This document shows positions 7,878 to 16,411 of a DNA stretch of 64,000 nt, in pieces. Origin of the DNA: Thermomonas sp. (GTDB taxonomy: Bacteria; Pseudomonadota; Gammaproteobacteria; Xanthomonadales; Xanthomonadaceae); NCBI RefSeq assembly GCF_029945965.1, contig NZ_JAQSDO010000006.1, forward strand, positions 248,001 to 312,000, in the 5' to 3' direction. The notes below the pieces were generated by a model. That model had not been told where the DNA came from and did no database searches. It was given only the letters and a program-made list of their open reading frames with translations. A program made the translations under genes and the position numbers. Numbering within the stretch: the stretch's first letter is position 1; the number at the start of each line of letters is the position of its first letter.

Positions 7878-8635
7878 GCGACGCCGCGTCCTGGCAGGGT
7901 CGATCCTTGCAAGATCGCGTGATCCTGGTCACCGGTGCTGCCGGGGGACTGGGCTCGGCCTCGGCGATTGCCTGTGCGCAGGCCGGCGCGACCGTGGTCC
8001 TGCTTGGACGCAAGGTCGCAACCCTTAACCGGGTGTACGACGCGATCAAAGTGGTCGGTGCCGAGCCATTGCTGTATCCGCTGGATCTGGAAGGCGCTTC
8101 GCCCGACGACCATGCCGAGCTCGCTCAGCGCATCGAAGCCGAACTTGGCCGCCTCGATGGCCTGCTGCACTGCGCGGCCGAGTTCAAGGGCCTGACCCCG
8201 CTGCTACATACCGATCCAGCCGACTTCGCGCGCGCGATCCATGTCGGCCTGACCGCCCGCTGGTGGTTGACCCAGGCCTGCCTGCCGTTGCTGGCGAAGG
8301 CCGATGCCGGGGCGGTCGTGTTTGCCCTGGATGATCCGGAGCGTACGAGCGGTGCTTTCTGGGGTGGGTATGGTCTTGCCCAGCAGGTGCAGGCGACATT
8401 GGTGGCGATGCTGCAGGCCGAACTCGGCGAGCACGGCCCGCGGATCTCGGGGCTGCAACCCGGGCCGATGCGCACGCCATTGCGCGCGCGCGCGTTCCAG
8501 CCGAATACCGACATGAAGGCGCGGCCCGCCAGCAATTACGCGGCGGCCTGCGTCGAGTTGCTGTCTGCTGCCGGCGCCGGCCGGCGTGGCCATATTGTGG
8601 ATGCCATGGAATCGGCTGTGGTGTCGGCACGATGA
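7874..8635 (+). CDS. Short-chain dehydrogenase family protein, YciK-like
   Basis: The 253 aa product has the NAD(P)-binding T-G-A-A-G-G-L-G-S-A motif (about residues 20-29) and the H-C-A-A-E (NNAG-like) motif. The catalytic Y-x-x-x-K is changed: the sequence reads W-G-G-Y-G-L-A-Q, so the Lys is Gln. The preceding Ser is also not obvious (V-F-A-L-D-D). It may be inactive or have a different chemistry. The GTG start at 7874 overlaps the glutaredoxin stop, and its stop overlaps the marC-like start, so the three genes form a tight operon. Confidence 0.88.
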   Translation: MSDAASWQGRSLQDRVILVTGAAGGLGSASAIACAQAGATVVLLGRKVATLNRVYDAIKVVGAEPLLYPLDLEGASPDDHAELAQRIEAELGRLDGLLHCAAEFKGLTPLLHTDPADFARAIHVGLTARWWLTQACLPLLAKADAGAVVFALDDPERTSGAFWGGYGLAQQVQATLVAMLQAELGEHGPRISGLQPGPMRTPLRARAFQPNTDMKARPASNYAAACVELLSAAGAGRRGHIVDAMESAVVSAR

Positions 8636-9225
8636 CCGTCACTTCCGCCGCCATCCTGCTGTTCCTGATCCTGGATCCGCTGGGCAATATCCCGGTGTTC
8701 CTGGGCCTGCTGAAGGGACTGCCTGCCGCGCGCCAGCGCATCGTGATCGTGCGCGAGCTATTGATCGCGCTGGCCGTGCTGCTGATGTTCCTGTGGGGTG
8801 GCCGTTACGCGCTGGAGTTGATGCACCTGCGTCAGGAATCGCTGTCGATCGCCGGCGGCATCATCCTGTTCATCATCGGGCTGCGGATGATCTTCCCGTC
8901 CCCACATGGACTGATGGGCGACCTCCCTGACGGCGAGCCTTTCATCGTGCCAATGGCCATACCGATGATCGCCGGCCCTTCCGGCATGGCCGCGGTCATG
9001 CTGCTGGGCAGCCAGGATTCGGGGCGGATGTGGGATTGGACGCTGGCGTTGGTCGTGGCTTGGGCCATCACCGCGACGATTCTGTTCTCCGCCACTTATC
9101 TGGAACGCTGGTTGGGTACGCGCGTGTTGATCGCGATCGAGCGGCTGATGGGCATGGTGATCGTGGCCATCTCGGTGCAGATGCTGATGGATGGCGTGGT
9201 CAGCTTCCTGCGTGTAGTCAGCTGA
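8632..9225 (+). CDS. MarC/YhgN family inner-membrane protein
   Basis: The 197 aa product has six predicted membrane segments and the MarC-family features L-D-P-L-G-N-I-P-V-F near the N-terminus and P-F-I-V-P-M-A-I-P-M-I-A-G-P in the middle. The family (UPF0056) resembles LysE-type transporters. No substrate is established and the old link to multiple antibiotic resistance was not upheld. The ATG overlaps the stop of the SDR gene by 4 bases. Confidence 0.9.
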   Translation: MTVTSAAILLFLILDPLGNIPVFLGLLKGLPAARQRIVIVRELLIALAVLLMFLWGGRYALELMHLRQESLSIAGGIILFIIGLRMIFPSPHGLMGDLPDGEPFIVPMAIPMIAGPSGMAAVMLLGSQDSGRMWDWTLALVVAWAITATILFSATYLERWLGTRVLIAIERLMGMVIVAISVQMLMDGVVSFLRVVS

Positions 9226-9460
9226 TAGCCAACCTGACACTCCTCCGGAGCTGTCGAATGGTCATCTGTGATCGGCTTCGTGTTGCTGTCATGACACAGT
9301 CACTTCCGGTTTCTAAAGTGTTAAACTTTGGTGAACCCATCCGGAATCGCATGGGTCGGGGTTTCCAAAAGATTTGCCGACTCCCGTCGCGAGGCGGACG
9401 TGTGGGCCTATGCCGTACACACGTCCGTCGTTAATTCATCTGATTACTGAGGTTACGAAC
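9226..9460 (+). promoter_or_regulatory. Leader and probable promoter region of the TonB receptor
   Basis: This 235-base region has no gene. It holds a 10-base palindrome TGTCATGACA at 9287-9296 and a TTAAACT stretch near 9319-9325 that could contain a -10, but no matching -35 is clear. A GAGG site precedes the ATG at 9461. The palindrome could be a regulator site; its partner is unknown. Confidence 0.35.
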
Positions 9461-12400
9461 ATGACTCATCCGAACCGCGTCCGGCTGTCGAAGCTGTCGC
9501 TGGGATTGATGGTCGCGCTTGCCGCGGCTCCCGTTTTTGCACAGAACACCACCGCCGGTGTTGGCGGCCAGGTCATGGGTGTGGATAACCAGCCCGTTGC
9601 AGGCGCCGAGGTCACCATCACCCACGTTGATTCCGGCACCGTCAGCCGCATCACCACCGACGCCAATGGTCGCTACAGCGCCCGTGGCTTGCGCGTTGGC
9701 GGCCCGTACACGATCACCATCAACAAGGCCGGTGCTGGTAGCGATACCGAAGAGAACGTGTTCCTGACCCTGGCCCAGAACAACACGGTTGATGCCAAGC
9801 TCAACAATGACGTCACCACCCTGGGCACCGTGCAGGCCGTGGCCAGCGCCGGCACCAGCGTGTTCAGCGCCAGCAAGATGGGCTCGGGCACCAGCGTTGA
9901 CCGCCTGACCATCGAAGCGCTGCCGTCGGCAAACGACAATATCCAGGATTACATCCGCCTCGATCCGCGCGTGAGCTTCGTCGACCGCGCTTCGGGCACG
10001 ATCACCGCCGGCGGCCAGAACCCGCGCTACAACAACATCCGCATCGATGGCGTGTCCGCCAGCGACACCTTTGGCCTGGAAGGCAACAACCTGCCGACCA
10101 AGCGCCAGCCGGTCTCGATGGAAGCCATCGAAGCGCTGAACATCGACCTGGCCAACTACGACGTTGCCATTTCCGGTGCAACCGGTGCGGTGGTCGACGC
10201 GGTCACGAAGTCGGGCACCAACAACTTCCACGGATCGCTGTTCGGCAAGTACCGCGATGGCAACTGGTTCGGCAAGGATCCAAACGGCAAGGCGTTCAAC
10301 GGCTTCACCAAGGAAACCGACTACGGCTTTACCTTGGGCGGACCGATCATGAAAGACAAGCTGTTCTTCTTTGTCAACTACGACAAGTACGTGCAGTCCG
10401 CCCCCGGCGCCGACCTGGCTGGCAGCCCGTTCGGCAAGTCGCCGCAGACCATCACCCAGGCCAATGTTGATCGTGCGGTCTCGATCGCCAACGGCTACGG
10501 CTTCGATGCGGGTAACTTCGACTCCACCGGCGACCTTGAGCTTGAGGAATACGCACTCAAGCTCGACTGGAACATCACTGACGCGCATCGCGCGAGCTTC
10601 CGCTACAGCCACTTGGACCAGACCAAGCTGCGCATCAACGGCCTCAACAGCAGCCAGCTCAGCCTGAACTCCTATTGGTACCAGCACGACAAGGCGATCG
10701 ACAGCTATGTCGGCCAGTTGTTCAGCGACTGGAGTGATAATTTCTCGACCGAGTTCAAGGTGTCCTACCGCGACTACTCCGCGATCCGCACCACCCCGGG
10801 CACCGCGCCGAGCGTACGCATCTATTTCGGCGGTACGCCGACTGCGCCGTCGGGGGACTCGCTGTTCCTCGGCACCGAAACCAACTCACAGGCCAATGAG
10901 CTCTATACCAAGACATGGAATGCCTTCGGTGCCGGCACCTGGACCAGTGGCAGCCATGACGTGAAGTTCGGCTTTGACTGGTCGAGCAACGAGATCTACA
11001 ACATCTACGCCCCGTCCACCCTGGGTGTATACGAGTTCGCCAACCTCGACAAGTTCGCGCTCGGTGAGTGGTACCGCTACAACATCCGCACCCCGCAGCT
11101 TGGCCTGGGCATCGATTCGCTGGCTGCCGACTACACCTACAAGAATCTTGGCCTGTTCGTGCAGGACCAGTGGTACGTCAACAGCAACCTGACCCTGACC
11201 TTCGGCTTGCGCGGTGACAAGGCTTCGACCAACCGCGATCCCGCCTACAACGCGCTGGCGCAGCAGGTGTTCGGCTATGACAACAGCAATTTAGGCATTG
11301 GCAGTTGGTTGCTGCAGCCGCGCTTTGGCTTCAACTACACCTTCGACAGCGAACGCCAGATGCAGTTGCGTGGTGGTATCGGCCTGTTCATGGGTGACTC
11401 GCCGCAGGTCTGGCTGAGCAATGCCTACAACACCACAGGCTTCAACTACATCAACTACAACCCGTCCACCTATACCCCGGACCTGAAGTTCCGTGGTGAC
11501 GGCCACAACCAGCCGATCCCATCGGCGGCCGGTTCGCAGACCCAGAACGTCAATTTCGTCTCGGACAAGTTCGAGCAGCCGTCGGTGTGGAAGGCCAACC
11601 TTGCATTTGATACCGAGACCGGCTTCATGAACACCGTCTTCTCGGCCGAAGTGCTGCTGACCGAAGTCAACAAGGCGCTGTACTACAAGCAGCTGAGCTT
11701 GGGCACGCCGACCGCGATTGGTCCTGACGGGCGCGAGCTGTATTACAACCCGGCACTATTCGGCAAGGCGTGGAGCACCAGCTCCAGCAATGTCCGTTTC
11801 AACCGTGACAAGCGCTTCGATACCGTCTATCTGCTGGATTCGAGTAGCCTCGGCGGCAGCCAGCAGTTGACCGTGTCGCTGAGCAAGCCTTGGACCAACG
11901 ACAGCGACTGGTCGTGGGTCATGGGCTACACCTACACCCACGCCACCGAAGCCAGCGGCCTGACCAGCTCGACCGCCAATTCGGGGTACAACTACACGCT
12001 GCGGTTCCAGGGCAACGAAGAAGTCGAATCGCGCTCGCGTTATGAAATCAAGGACCGCGTGACCGGACAGCTGACCTGGAAGCACAACTTCTTCGGCAAC
12101 TACCGCACGCAAGTGGGCATGGTGTACGAAGGTCGCAGCGGCCGTCCGTTCAGCTACACCTACTTCAATGATTTCAACGGCGACGGTCGTTCGGCCAATG
12201 ACCTGTTCTATGTGCCTGCCGGCCCGGGCGATGTGCTGTTTGGTACGCTTAGCAGCGCCGGCGTGTTCACGCCTGATGCCAACATGGAAACCAGCTTCAA
12301 CCAGTGGCTGGGCGACCAAGAGGTCCTCCAGCAGTTCAAGGGCAAGTACGCTCCGGCCAACATCGGGCGCGCTGCATGGGTCAACACCGTTGACCTGCGC

Positions 12401-12682
12401 ATCAGCCAGGAACTGCCGGGCTTCTTCAAGGGCCACAAGTCCGAGCTTTATCTCGATATCCAGAACTTCGGCAACCTGCTGAACAAGAACTGGGGCGAGA
12501 TCCAGGACTACGGCTTCTTCGCCACGCAGCGCGTGTTGTCTTCGCAGGGCATCTACAACGGCAAGTATGTGTACAACTACCGCGGCGCGGACACCCCGAA
12601 CGTTGCCAACGGCGACTCGGATAGCTTCAACACCGGTGTGTCGCAGTGGTCGGTGCAGGTGGGCTTCAAATACAAGTTCTGA
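9461..12682 (+). CDS. TonB-dependent receptor with carboxypeptidase-like N-terminal domain (Oar type)
   Basis: This is a large outer-membrane receptor of 1073 aa. Residues 1-27 form a signal peptide ending in VFAQ. Next comes a carboxypeptidase-regulatory-like beta-sandwich (about residues 30-110, with G-x-V-x-G-V-D-N-Q-P-V-A-G-A-E-V). A plug domain follows (about 125-245, with I-D-G-V and G-A-V-V-D-A-V-T-K-S-G-T-N), then a long beta-barrel ending in an aromatic residue (Phe). Such receptors take up large substrates or peptides or act in secretion. No substrate or operon partner is visible, and it stands alone with its own terminator. The start was chosen because the signal peptide begins there; the upstream open frame is not needed. 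Confidence 0.92.
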   Translation: MTHPNRVRLSKLSLGLMVALAAAPVFAQNTTAGVGGQVMGVDNQPVAGAEVTITHVDSGTVSRITTDANGRYSARGLRVGGPYTITINKAGAGSDTEENVFLTLAQNNTVDAKLNNDVTTLGTVQAVASAGTSVFSASKMGSGTSVDRLTIEALPSANDNIQDYIRLDPRVSFVDRASGTITAGGQNPRYNNIRIDGVSASDTFGLEGNNLPTKRQPVSMEAIEALNIDLANYDVAISGATGAVVDAVTKSGTNNFHGSLFGKYRDGNWFGKDPNGKAFNGFTKETDYGFTLGGPIMKDKLFFFVNYDKYVQSAPGADLAGSPFGKSPQTITQANVDRAVSIANGYGFDAGNFDSTGDLELEEYALKLDWNITDAHRASFRYSHLDQTKLRINGLNSSQLSLNSYWYQHDKAIDSYVGQLFSDWSDNFSTEFKVSYRDYSAIRTTPGTAPSVRIYFGGTPTAPSGDSLFLGTETNSQANELYTKTWNAFGAGTWTSGSHDVKFGFDWSSNEIYNIYAPSTLGVYEFANLDKFALGEWYRYNIRTPQLGLGIDSLAADYTYKNLGLFVQDQWYVNSNLTLTFGLRGDKASTNRDPAYNALAQQVFGYDNSNLGIGSWLLQPRFGFNYTFDSERQMQLRGGIGLFMGDSPQVWLSNAYNTTGFNYINYNPSTYTPDLKFRGDGHNQPIPSAAGSQTQNVNFVSDKFEQPSVWKANLAFDTETGFMNTVFSAEVLLTEVNKALYYKQLSLGTPTAIGPDGRELYYNPALFGKAWSTSSSNVRFNRDKRFDTVYLLDSSSLGGSQQLTVSLSKPWTNDSDWSWVMGYTYTHATEASGLTSSTANSGYNYTLRFQGNEEVESRSRYEIKDRVTGQLTWKHNFFGNYRTQVGMVYEGRSGRPFSYTYFNDFNGDGRSANDLFYVPAGPGDVLFGTLSSAGVFTPDANMETSFNQWLGDQEVLQQFKGKYAPANIGRAAWVNTVDLRISQELPGFFKGHKSELYLDIQNFGNLLNKNWGEIQDYGFFATQRVLSSQGIYNGKYVYNYRGADTPNVANGDSDSFNTGVSQWSVQVGFKYKF

Positions 12683-12705
12683 TCGAAAGACCAGGATGTG
12701 ATCCA

Positions 12706-12739
12706 GCAAACGGCCGGGGCAACCCGGCCGTTTGCTTTT
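12706..12739 (+). terminator. Rho-independent terminator of the TonB receptor
   Basis: The stem GCAAACGGCCGGG pairs with CCCGGCCGTTTGC around a 4-base loop and is followed by TTTT. It begins 24 bases after the receptor stop. Confidence 0.9.
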
Positions 12740-12793
12740 CAGGTGTGAGTGGCGTTCCTGCGACAGGGCGCGCAGGCGTAAACTGCGCGGTCT

Positions 12794-14200
12794 ATGAATA
12801 ACGACAACACTTCGCCGCAAGCTGCGGCCATTCCCGCACCCATCCTTCCCACCGTCGACGCCCACATCTACCCGAAGGGTGGACTGGACGTCCTTTCCCG
12901 TGAGGAAGTCGCACGTCTGCGCGATGTCTCCGGCGGCATGCACGACCTGCTGCGCCGTTGCGCGCTTGCGGTGCTGACCAGCGGTAGCGCCTCCGACGAC
13001 CCGCGTGCCGCGCAGGAGCTCTACCCCAATTTCGACATCGAGGTCCTGCAACAGGACCGCGGCATGCGCATCGAACTGCGCGGCGCGCCGGCGATGGCCT
13101 TCGTCGATGGACGGATCATCCGCGGCGTCGCCGAACTGTTGTTCGCGGTCGTGCGTGACCTGGCCTATACCGCAATCGAACGGCGCGCGGAATGCGGCGC
13201 GGAACCGCAGACCACGGCTGGCATCACCGATGCCGTGTTCCGCTTGTTGCGCAACGCACGCGTGTTGCAGCCGGGCGACCCCAACCTGGTGGTGTGCTGG
13301 GGCGGGCATTCGATTGGCCGCGAGGAATACGTCTATACCAAGCAGGTCGGCTACGAGCTCGGCCTGCGCGGCATCGACATCGTCACCGGTTGCGGCCCGG
13401 GCGCGATGAAGGGGCCAATGAAGGGCGCCACGATTGCCCACGTCAAGCAGCGCCGGCGCAACAGTCGTTATATCGGCATCACCGAGCCGGGGATCATTGC
13501 GGCGGAGTCGCCGAACCCGATCGTCAATCACCTGGTAATCATGCCGGACATCGAGAAGCGCCTGGAGGCCTTCGTGCGCCTGGGTCATGGGATCATCGTG
13601 TTCCCGGGCGGCGTCGGCACCGCCGAGGAAATCCTGTACCTGCTCGGCATCCTGCTGCGCGAGGAAAACGTCGGTCGATATTTCCCGGTGATCCTGACCG
13701 GGCCCGCAGGCTCGGCACCGTACTTCGAGCAGATCGACCGCTTCATCCGCCTGACCCTGGGTGAGGCCGCGGCCAGCCTGTACGAAATCGTCGTGGCCGA
13801 TCCGGTCAAGGTCGCGCGCCACATGCATGCCGGCATACACAAGGTGCGCGAGCAGCGCATCGCGCAGAAGGATTCGTTCTTCTTCAGCTGGGCGATGCAT
13901 ATCCCGCTGGACCTGCAGTCGCCGTTCGTGCCGACCCACGAGGCGATGGCCGCGCTCGACTTGCATCATGGACGCAAGCCATTCGAACTGGCAGCCGATC
14001 TGCGCCGGGCATTTTCCGGAATCGTGGCCGGCAACGTCAAGGAAGACGGAATGCGCCGGATCGAACAGTTCGGCCCGTTCGAGATCCACGGCGACGCTGA
14101 CATCATGCAGGCACTGGACGCGCTGCTGCTCGCCTTCGTCGAACAGCGCCGGATGAAGATCAGCGGTGAGTACCGCCCGTGCTACCGGGTGGTGCAGTAA
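12794..14200 (+). CDS. ppnN: Nucleotide 5'-monophosphate nucleosidase PpnN
   Basis: PpnN (YgdH) splits purine and pyrimidine nucleotides into base and ribose 5-phosphate and in E. coli is stimulated by (p)ppGpp. The 468 aa product has the full architecture: an N-terminal domain, then a LOG-type Rossmann core with G-C-G-P-G-A-M-K-G-P and P-G-G-V-G-T-A-E-E (about residues 278-286), and a C-terminal domain. It is convergent with the histidine kinase gene, with only 3 bases between their stops. Confidence 0.93.
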   Translation: MNNDNTSPQAAAIPAPILPTVDAHIYPKGGLDVLSREEVARLRDVSGGMHDLLRRCALAVLTSGSASDDPRAAQELYPNFDIEVLQQDRGMRIELRGAPAMAFVDGRIIRGVAELLFAVVRDLAYTAIERRAECGAEPQTTAGITDAVFRLLRNARVLQPGDPNLVVCWGGHSIGREEYVYTKQVGYELGLRGIDIVTGCGPGAMKGPMKGATIAHVKQRRRNSRYIGITEPGIIAAESPNPIVNHLVIMPDIEKRLEAFVRLGHGIIVFPGGVGTAEEILYLLGILLREENVGRYFPVILTGPAGSAPYFEQIDRFIRLTLGEAAASLYEIVVADPVKVARHMHAGIHKVREQRIAQKDSFFFSWAMHIPLDLQSPFVPTHEAMAALDLHHGRKPFELAADLRRAFSGIVAGNVKEDGMRRIEQFGPFEIHGDADIMQALDALLLAFVEQRRMKISGEYRPCYRVVQ

Positions 14201-14203
14201 CGG

Positions 14204-15274
14204 TCAGCTGTTTGGAGTGGCGGCGGCTGGCTCCAATGGCAGCACCATTCGGGCCACATAGCGACCGTCCTCGATACGGGATTCGACACGACCTCGGCCC
14301 TCGGTGAGGGCATCCACCCGCTCGCGCGCGGATGCCAGGCCGACCGCATGCCCGCCACTGCCGCCCGCCAGTGCCGGCAGATCGTTGCCCACGGTCACGA
14401 CCACATCGCCAGCGGCGACGTGCACGCTGACATCCACCCGTCCGCCTTGCGGCAGCCGTTCGATGCCATGACGGATCGCGTTTTCGGCCAATGGCTGGAT
14501 CGACAGCGACGGCACCATGACCTCGGGCAAGGCTTCCGAAATGTTCCACTCGAGCCGCAGGCGTTCGCCGAAGCGCAGCGATTCGATGTCCAGGTAGCGG
14601 CGGGTCAGTGACAGTTCGTCGGCAAGCGGGATCAGTTGCGGCCCCCGCAACGCGCAGCGGAACAGGTCTGCCAGGTCCAGCAACAGCCGTTCGGCCTCGT
14701 CCGGGTGGGCGTGGACCAACGCGGCGCCGGTATTCAGGGTATTGAACAGGAAGTGCGGGCGGATCCGTGCTTGCAATGCCTCCAGCTCCAGTTGCTTGGC
14801 CCGAACCAGCAACTGCCGAGAGCGCGCGTAGTTCTGGAAGGCCACCAGTGCCAGCAGCCCCACCACCAGTGCCATCGCCAGTAGTCGCAGCACGAAGTTC
14901 AAGCGGCTGGTGACCGGATCCATTGCCAGTTGCAGGACCTCCCATGCCGCGGTGGCGACCAGTGCCGTCATCGCCAGCAACAGGCCCAGGCAAGCCCAGG
15001 CCAGTGCAGCGGCTGGCAATTTCGCAAGCCATCGACGCAATAGATAGAGCACCGACAGCGTACCCAGTGCAATCCACTGAATTCCCATCGACGCCAGCCC
15101 GAACCTCACTAAACGGTCGTCGCTGCCTGCTGGAGCCAAGGCCAGTACCAAGGCCAGCGCCTCGCCGGCCAGCAGCACCGTGATCAGTGCGGTGGGACGC
15201 CAAAGGGTTTCCAGTGGATCTTGAATGGGCGAAGGCGACTTCAAGGATGCTTCCGGTTGTGTGTGCCTGGCCAT
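14204..15274 (-). CDS. LytS/FimS(AlgZ)-family sensor histidine kinase
   Basis: The 356 aa product has about four N-terminal membrane segments (residues 25-165) and then a HisKA_7TM-independent His_kinase domain. The phosphoacceptor motif is R-P-H-F-L-F-N-T-L-N-T and the ATP-binding N-box is A-E-N-A-I-R-H-G-I. It should phosphorylate a LytTR-type response regulator such as AlgR, but none is encoded in this window. It is divergent from the minor pilin operon, the same targets that FimS-AlgR controls in Pseudomonas. The ATG at 15274 has no clear ribosome site; a TTG at 15244 is an alternative. The longer frame upstream runs into the pilin gene and was discarded. Confidence 0.88.
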   Translation of the reverse strand: MARHTQPEASLKSPSPIQDPLETLWRPTALITVLLAGEALALVLALAPAGSDDRLVRFGLASMGIQWIALGTLSVLYLLRRWLAKLPAAALAWACLGLLLAMTALVATAAWEVLQLAMDPVTSRLNFVLRLLAMALVVGLLALVAFQNYARSRQLLVRAKQLELEALQARIRPHFLFNTLNTGAALVHAHPDEAERLLLDLADLFRCALRGPQLIPLADELSLTRRYLDIESLRFGERLRLEWNISEALPEVMVPSLSIQPLAENAIRHGIERLPQGGRVDVSVHVAAGDVVVTVGNDLPALAGGSGGHAVGLASARERVDALTEGRGRVESRIEDGRYVARMVLPLEPAAATPNS

Positions 15275-15280
15275 GGTTTT

Positions 15281-15296
15281 TGTGTGTTGGATCACA
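15281..15296. promoter_or_regulatory. Candidate CRP/Clp/Vfr binding site
   Basis: TGTGTGTTGGATCACA matches the CRP-family consensus TGTGA-N6-TCACA at 9 of 10 defined positions. It lies between the divergent kinase gene and the pilin operon, 6 bases from the kinase ATG and about 100 bases before fimT. In Xanthomonas the CRP-like regulator is Clp, which uses this consensus. Confidence 0.6.
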
Positions 15297-15395
15297 CACT
15301 TACCGCCGATGCAGGGGAACTGGCCGCCCATCGGGGATGCGTGGTCATTCCCCGCGACTGCCGCTACCTTAGTCGAACAAGAGTATGGGGGCAGT

Positions 15396-15935
15396 ATGTT
15401 GATTGAGCGCCAAAATCTAACAGGACGACAGAGCCACGGTGGTTTCACCTTGGTGGAGCTGATGGTGGTGGTTGCGGTAATCGCCATCTTGGCCATCGTG
15501 GCCGCCCCCAGCATGTCGGAACTGGTGAGCGCCAATCGCCTGAATGGTGCGGCCGGTGAGCTGACTTCGGCAATCCAGGTTGCCCGCTCCGAAGCCATTC
15601 GGCGCAATGCGCGGGTCACCATCTGCCCCAGTACCAATGGAACCACCTGTGCCAATAGTGGTACCTGGACGCGGTGGATCGTCCATGGTTTTGACAACGG
15701 CGCTACTCCTCCGGCCGACGAAGTCATCCGGGACGATACCCCGACCGGCAATGTTCAGATCAGCGGCCCGGCTGCAGGGATCGTGTTTCGGCCCTCCGGC
15801 ATCATCGATACGCAAACCACGGTGACTGCCTGCTTGCCGGTCACTAGGCCTGCGAAAAACAAGCAGGTCGTCACCGTGATGATCAGCGGCATCGTCTCTT
15901 CAGAAGCCCAGCCCGGTGGTGGAGCCTGCCCATGA
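15396..15935 (+). CDS. fimT: Minor pilin, GspH/FimT(FimU) family
   Basis: First gene of the minor pilin operon. The 179 aa product has a prepilin peptidase site at Gly16/Phe17 with Glu21 at +5 (G-F-T-L-V-E-L), a hydrophobic helix and a GspH-type C-terminal domain (Q-V-A-R-S-E-A-I-R-R-N, then C-P-S-T-N-G). It belongs to the priming complex at the type IV pilus tip. The ATG at 15396 follows a GGGGG stretch; the longer open frame upstream is antisense to the kinase. The stop overlaps pilV by 4 bases. FimU is an equally suitable name. Confidence 0.92.
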   Translation: MLIERQNLTGRQSHGGFTLVELMVVVAVIAILAIVAAPSMSELVSANRLNGAAGELTSAIQVARSEAIRRNARVTICPSTNGTTCANSGTWTRWIVHGFDNGATPPADEVIRDDTPTGNVQISGPAAGIVFRPSGIIDTQTTVTACLPVTRPAKNKQVVTVMISGIVSSEAQPGGGACP

Positions 15936-16411
15936 CGCCTATCCAGCAATCTGTTCCCGTTATTCGCCAGCATCGCAATGGCACGAAGATGCCAGCTAAG
16001 CGCATGCGTGGCCTCAGCCTGATTGAGGTCTTGGTGTCCGTTCTGATATTGGGCGTTGGCCTGCTTGGCATCGCTGCCATGCAGGCCATGGCCCTGCGTG
16101 GTGGCCAGAGCTCTTTGGAGAGCACCCAGGCGGTGATGCAAACCACGGGCATCATCGAGTCGATGCGGGCTAATCCCGCTGCTAACTACAACATCGGCAA
16201 GACCTGTACGGCGCCCGCTGCAAGCACGCTGGTGACCAATGACCAGAACAACTGGATTACGGCGCTGCAAACCAATCTGGGGTCGGCGGCCTGTGGCGAA
16301 ATCTCCGGGTGTCCAGGTGCCTGTGTGATCACGATCTACTGGGATGACTCACGTGCGGGTACTGCCCAGGGCGGTACGTCACGCAACATGGTCACGAGGG
16401 CGCAGATATGA
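15932..16411 (+). CDS. pilV: Type IV pilus minor pilin PilV
   Basis: PilV is a tip minor pilin with a short pseudopilin fold. The 159 aa product has the cleavage site at Gly27/Leu28 (R-G-L-S-L-I-E-V-L) with Glu at +5. The region after it (M-Q-A-M-A-L-R-G-G-Q-S-S-L-E-S) is typical. The start at 15932 overlaps the fimT stop and gives a rather long leader; an ATG at 15989 would give an eight-residue leader and is possible. The stop overlaps pilW. Confidence 0.93.
   Translation: MTPIQQSVPVIRQHRNGTKMPAKRMRGLSLIEVLVSVLILGVGLLGIAAMQAMALRGGQSSLESTQAVMQTTGIIESMRANPAANYNIGKTCTAPAASTLVTNDQNNWITALQTNLGSAACGEISGCPGACVITIYWDDSRAGTAQGGTSRNMVTRAQI

Noticed and set aside
11756-14089. 777-codon open frame on the minus strand
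   Set aside because: It covers the end of the TonB receptor, a strong terminator and ppnN, all with solid motifs on the plus strand. No family is recognisable in its product.
15111-15120. AlgR-box-like sequence inside the kinase gene
   Set aside because: AACGGTCGTC is only partly similar to the AlgR consensus and lies inside coding sequence, so it may be chance.
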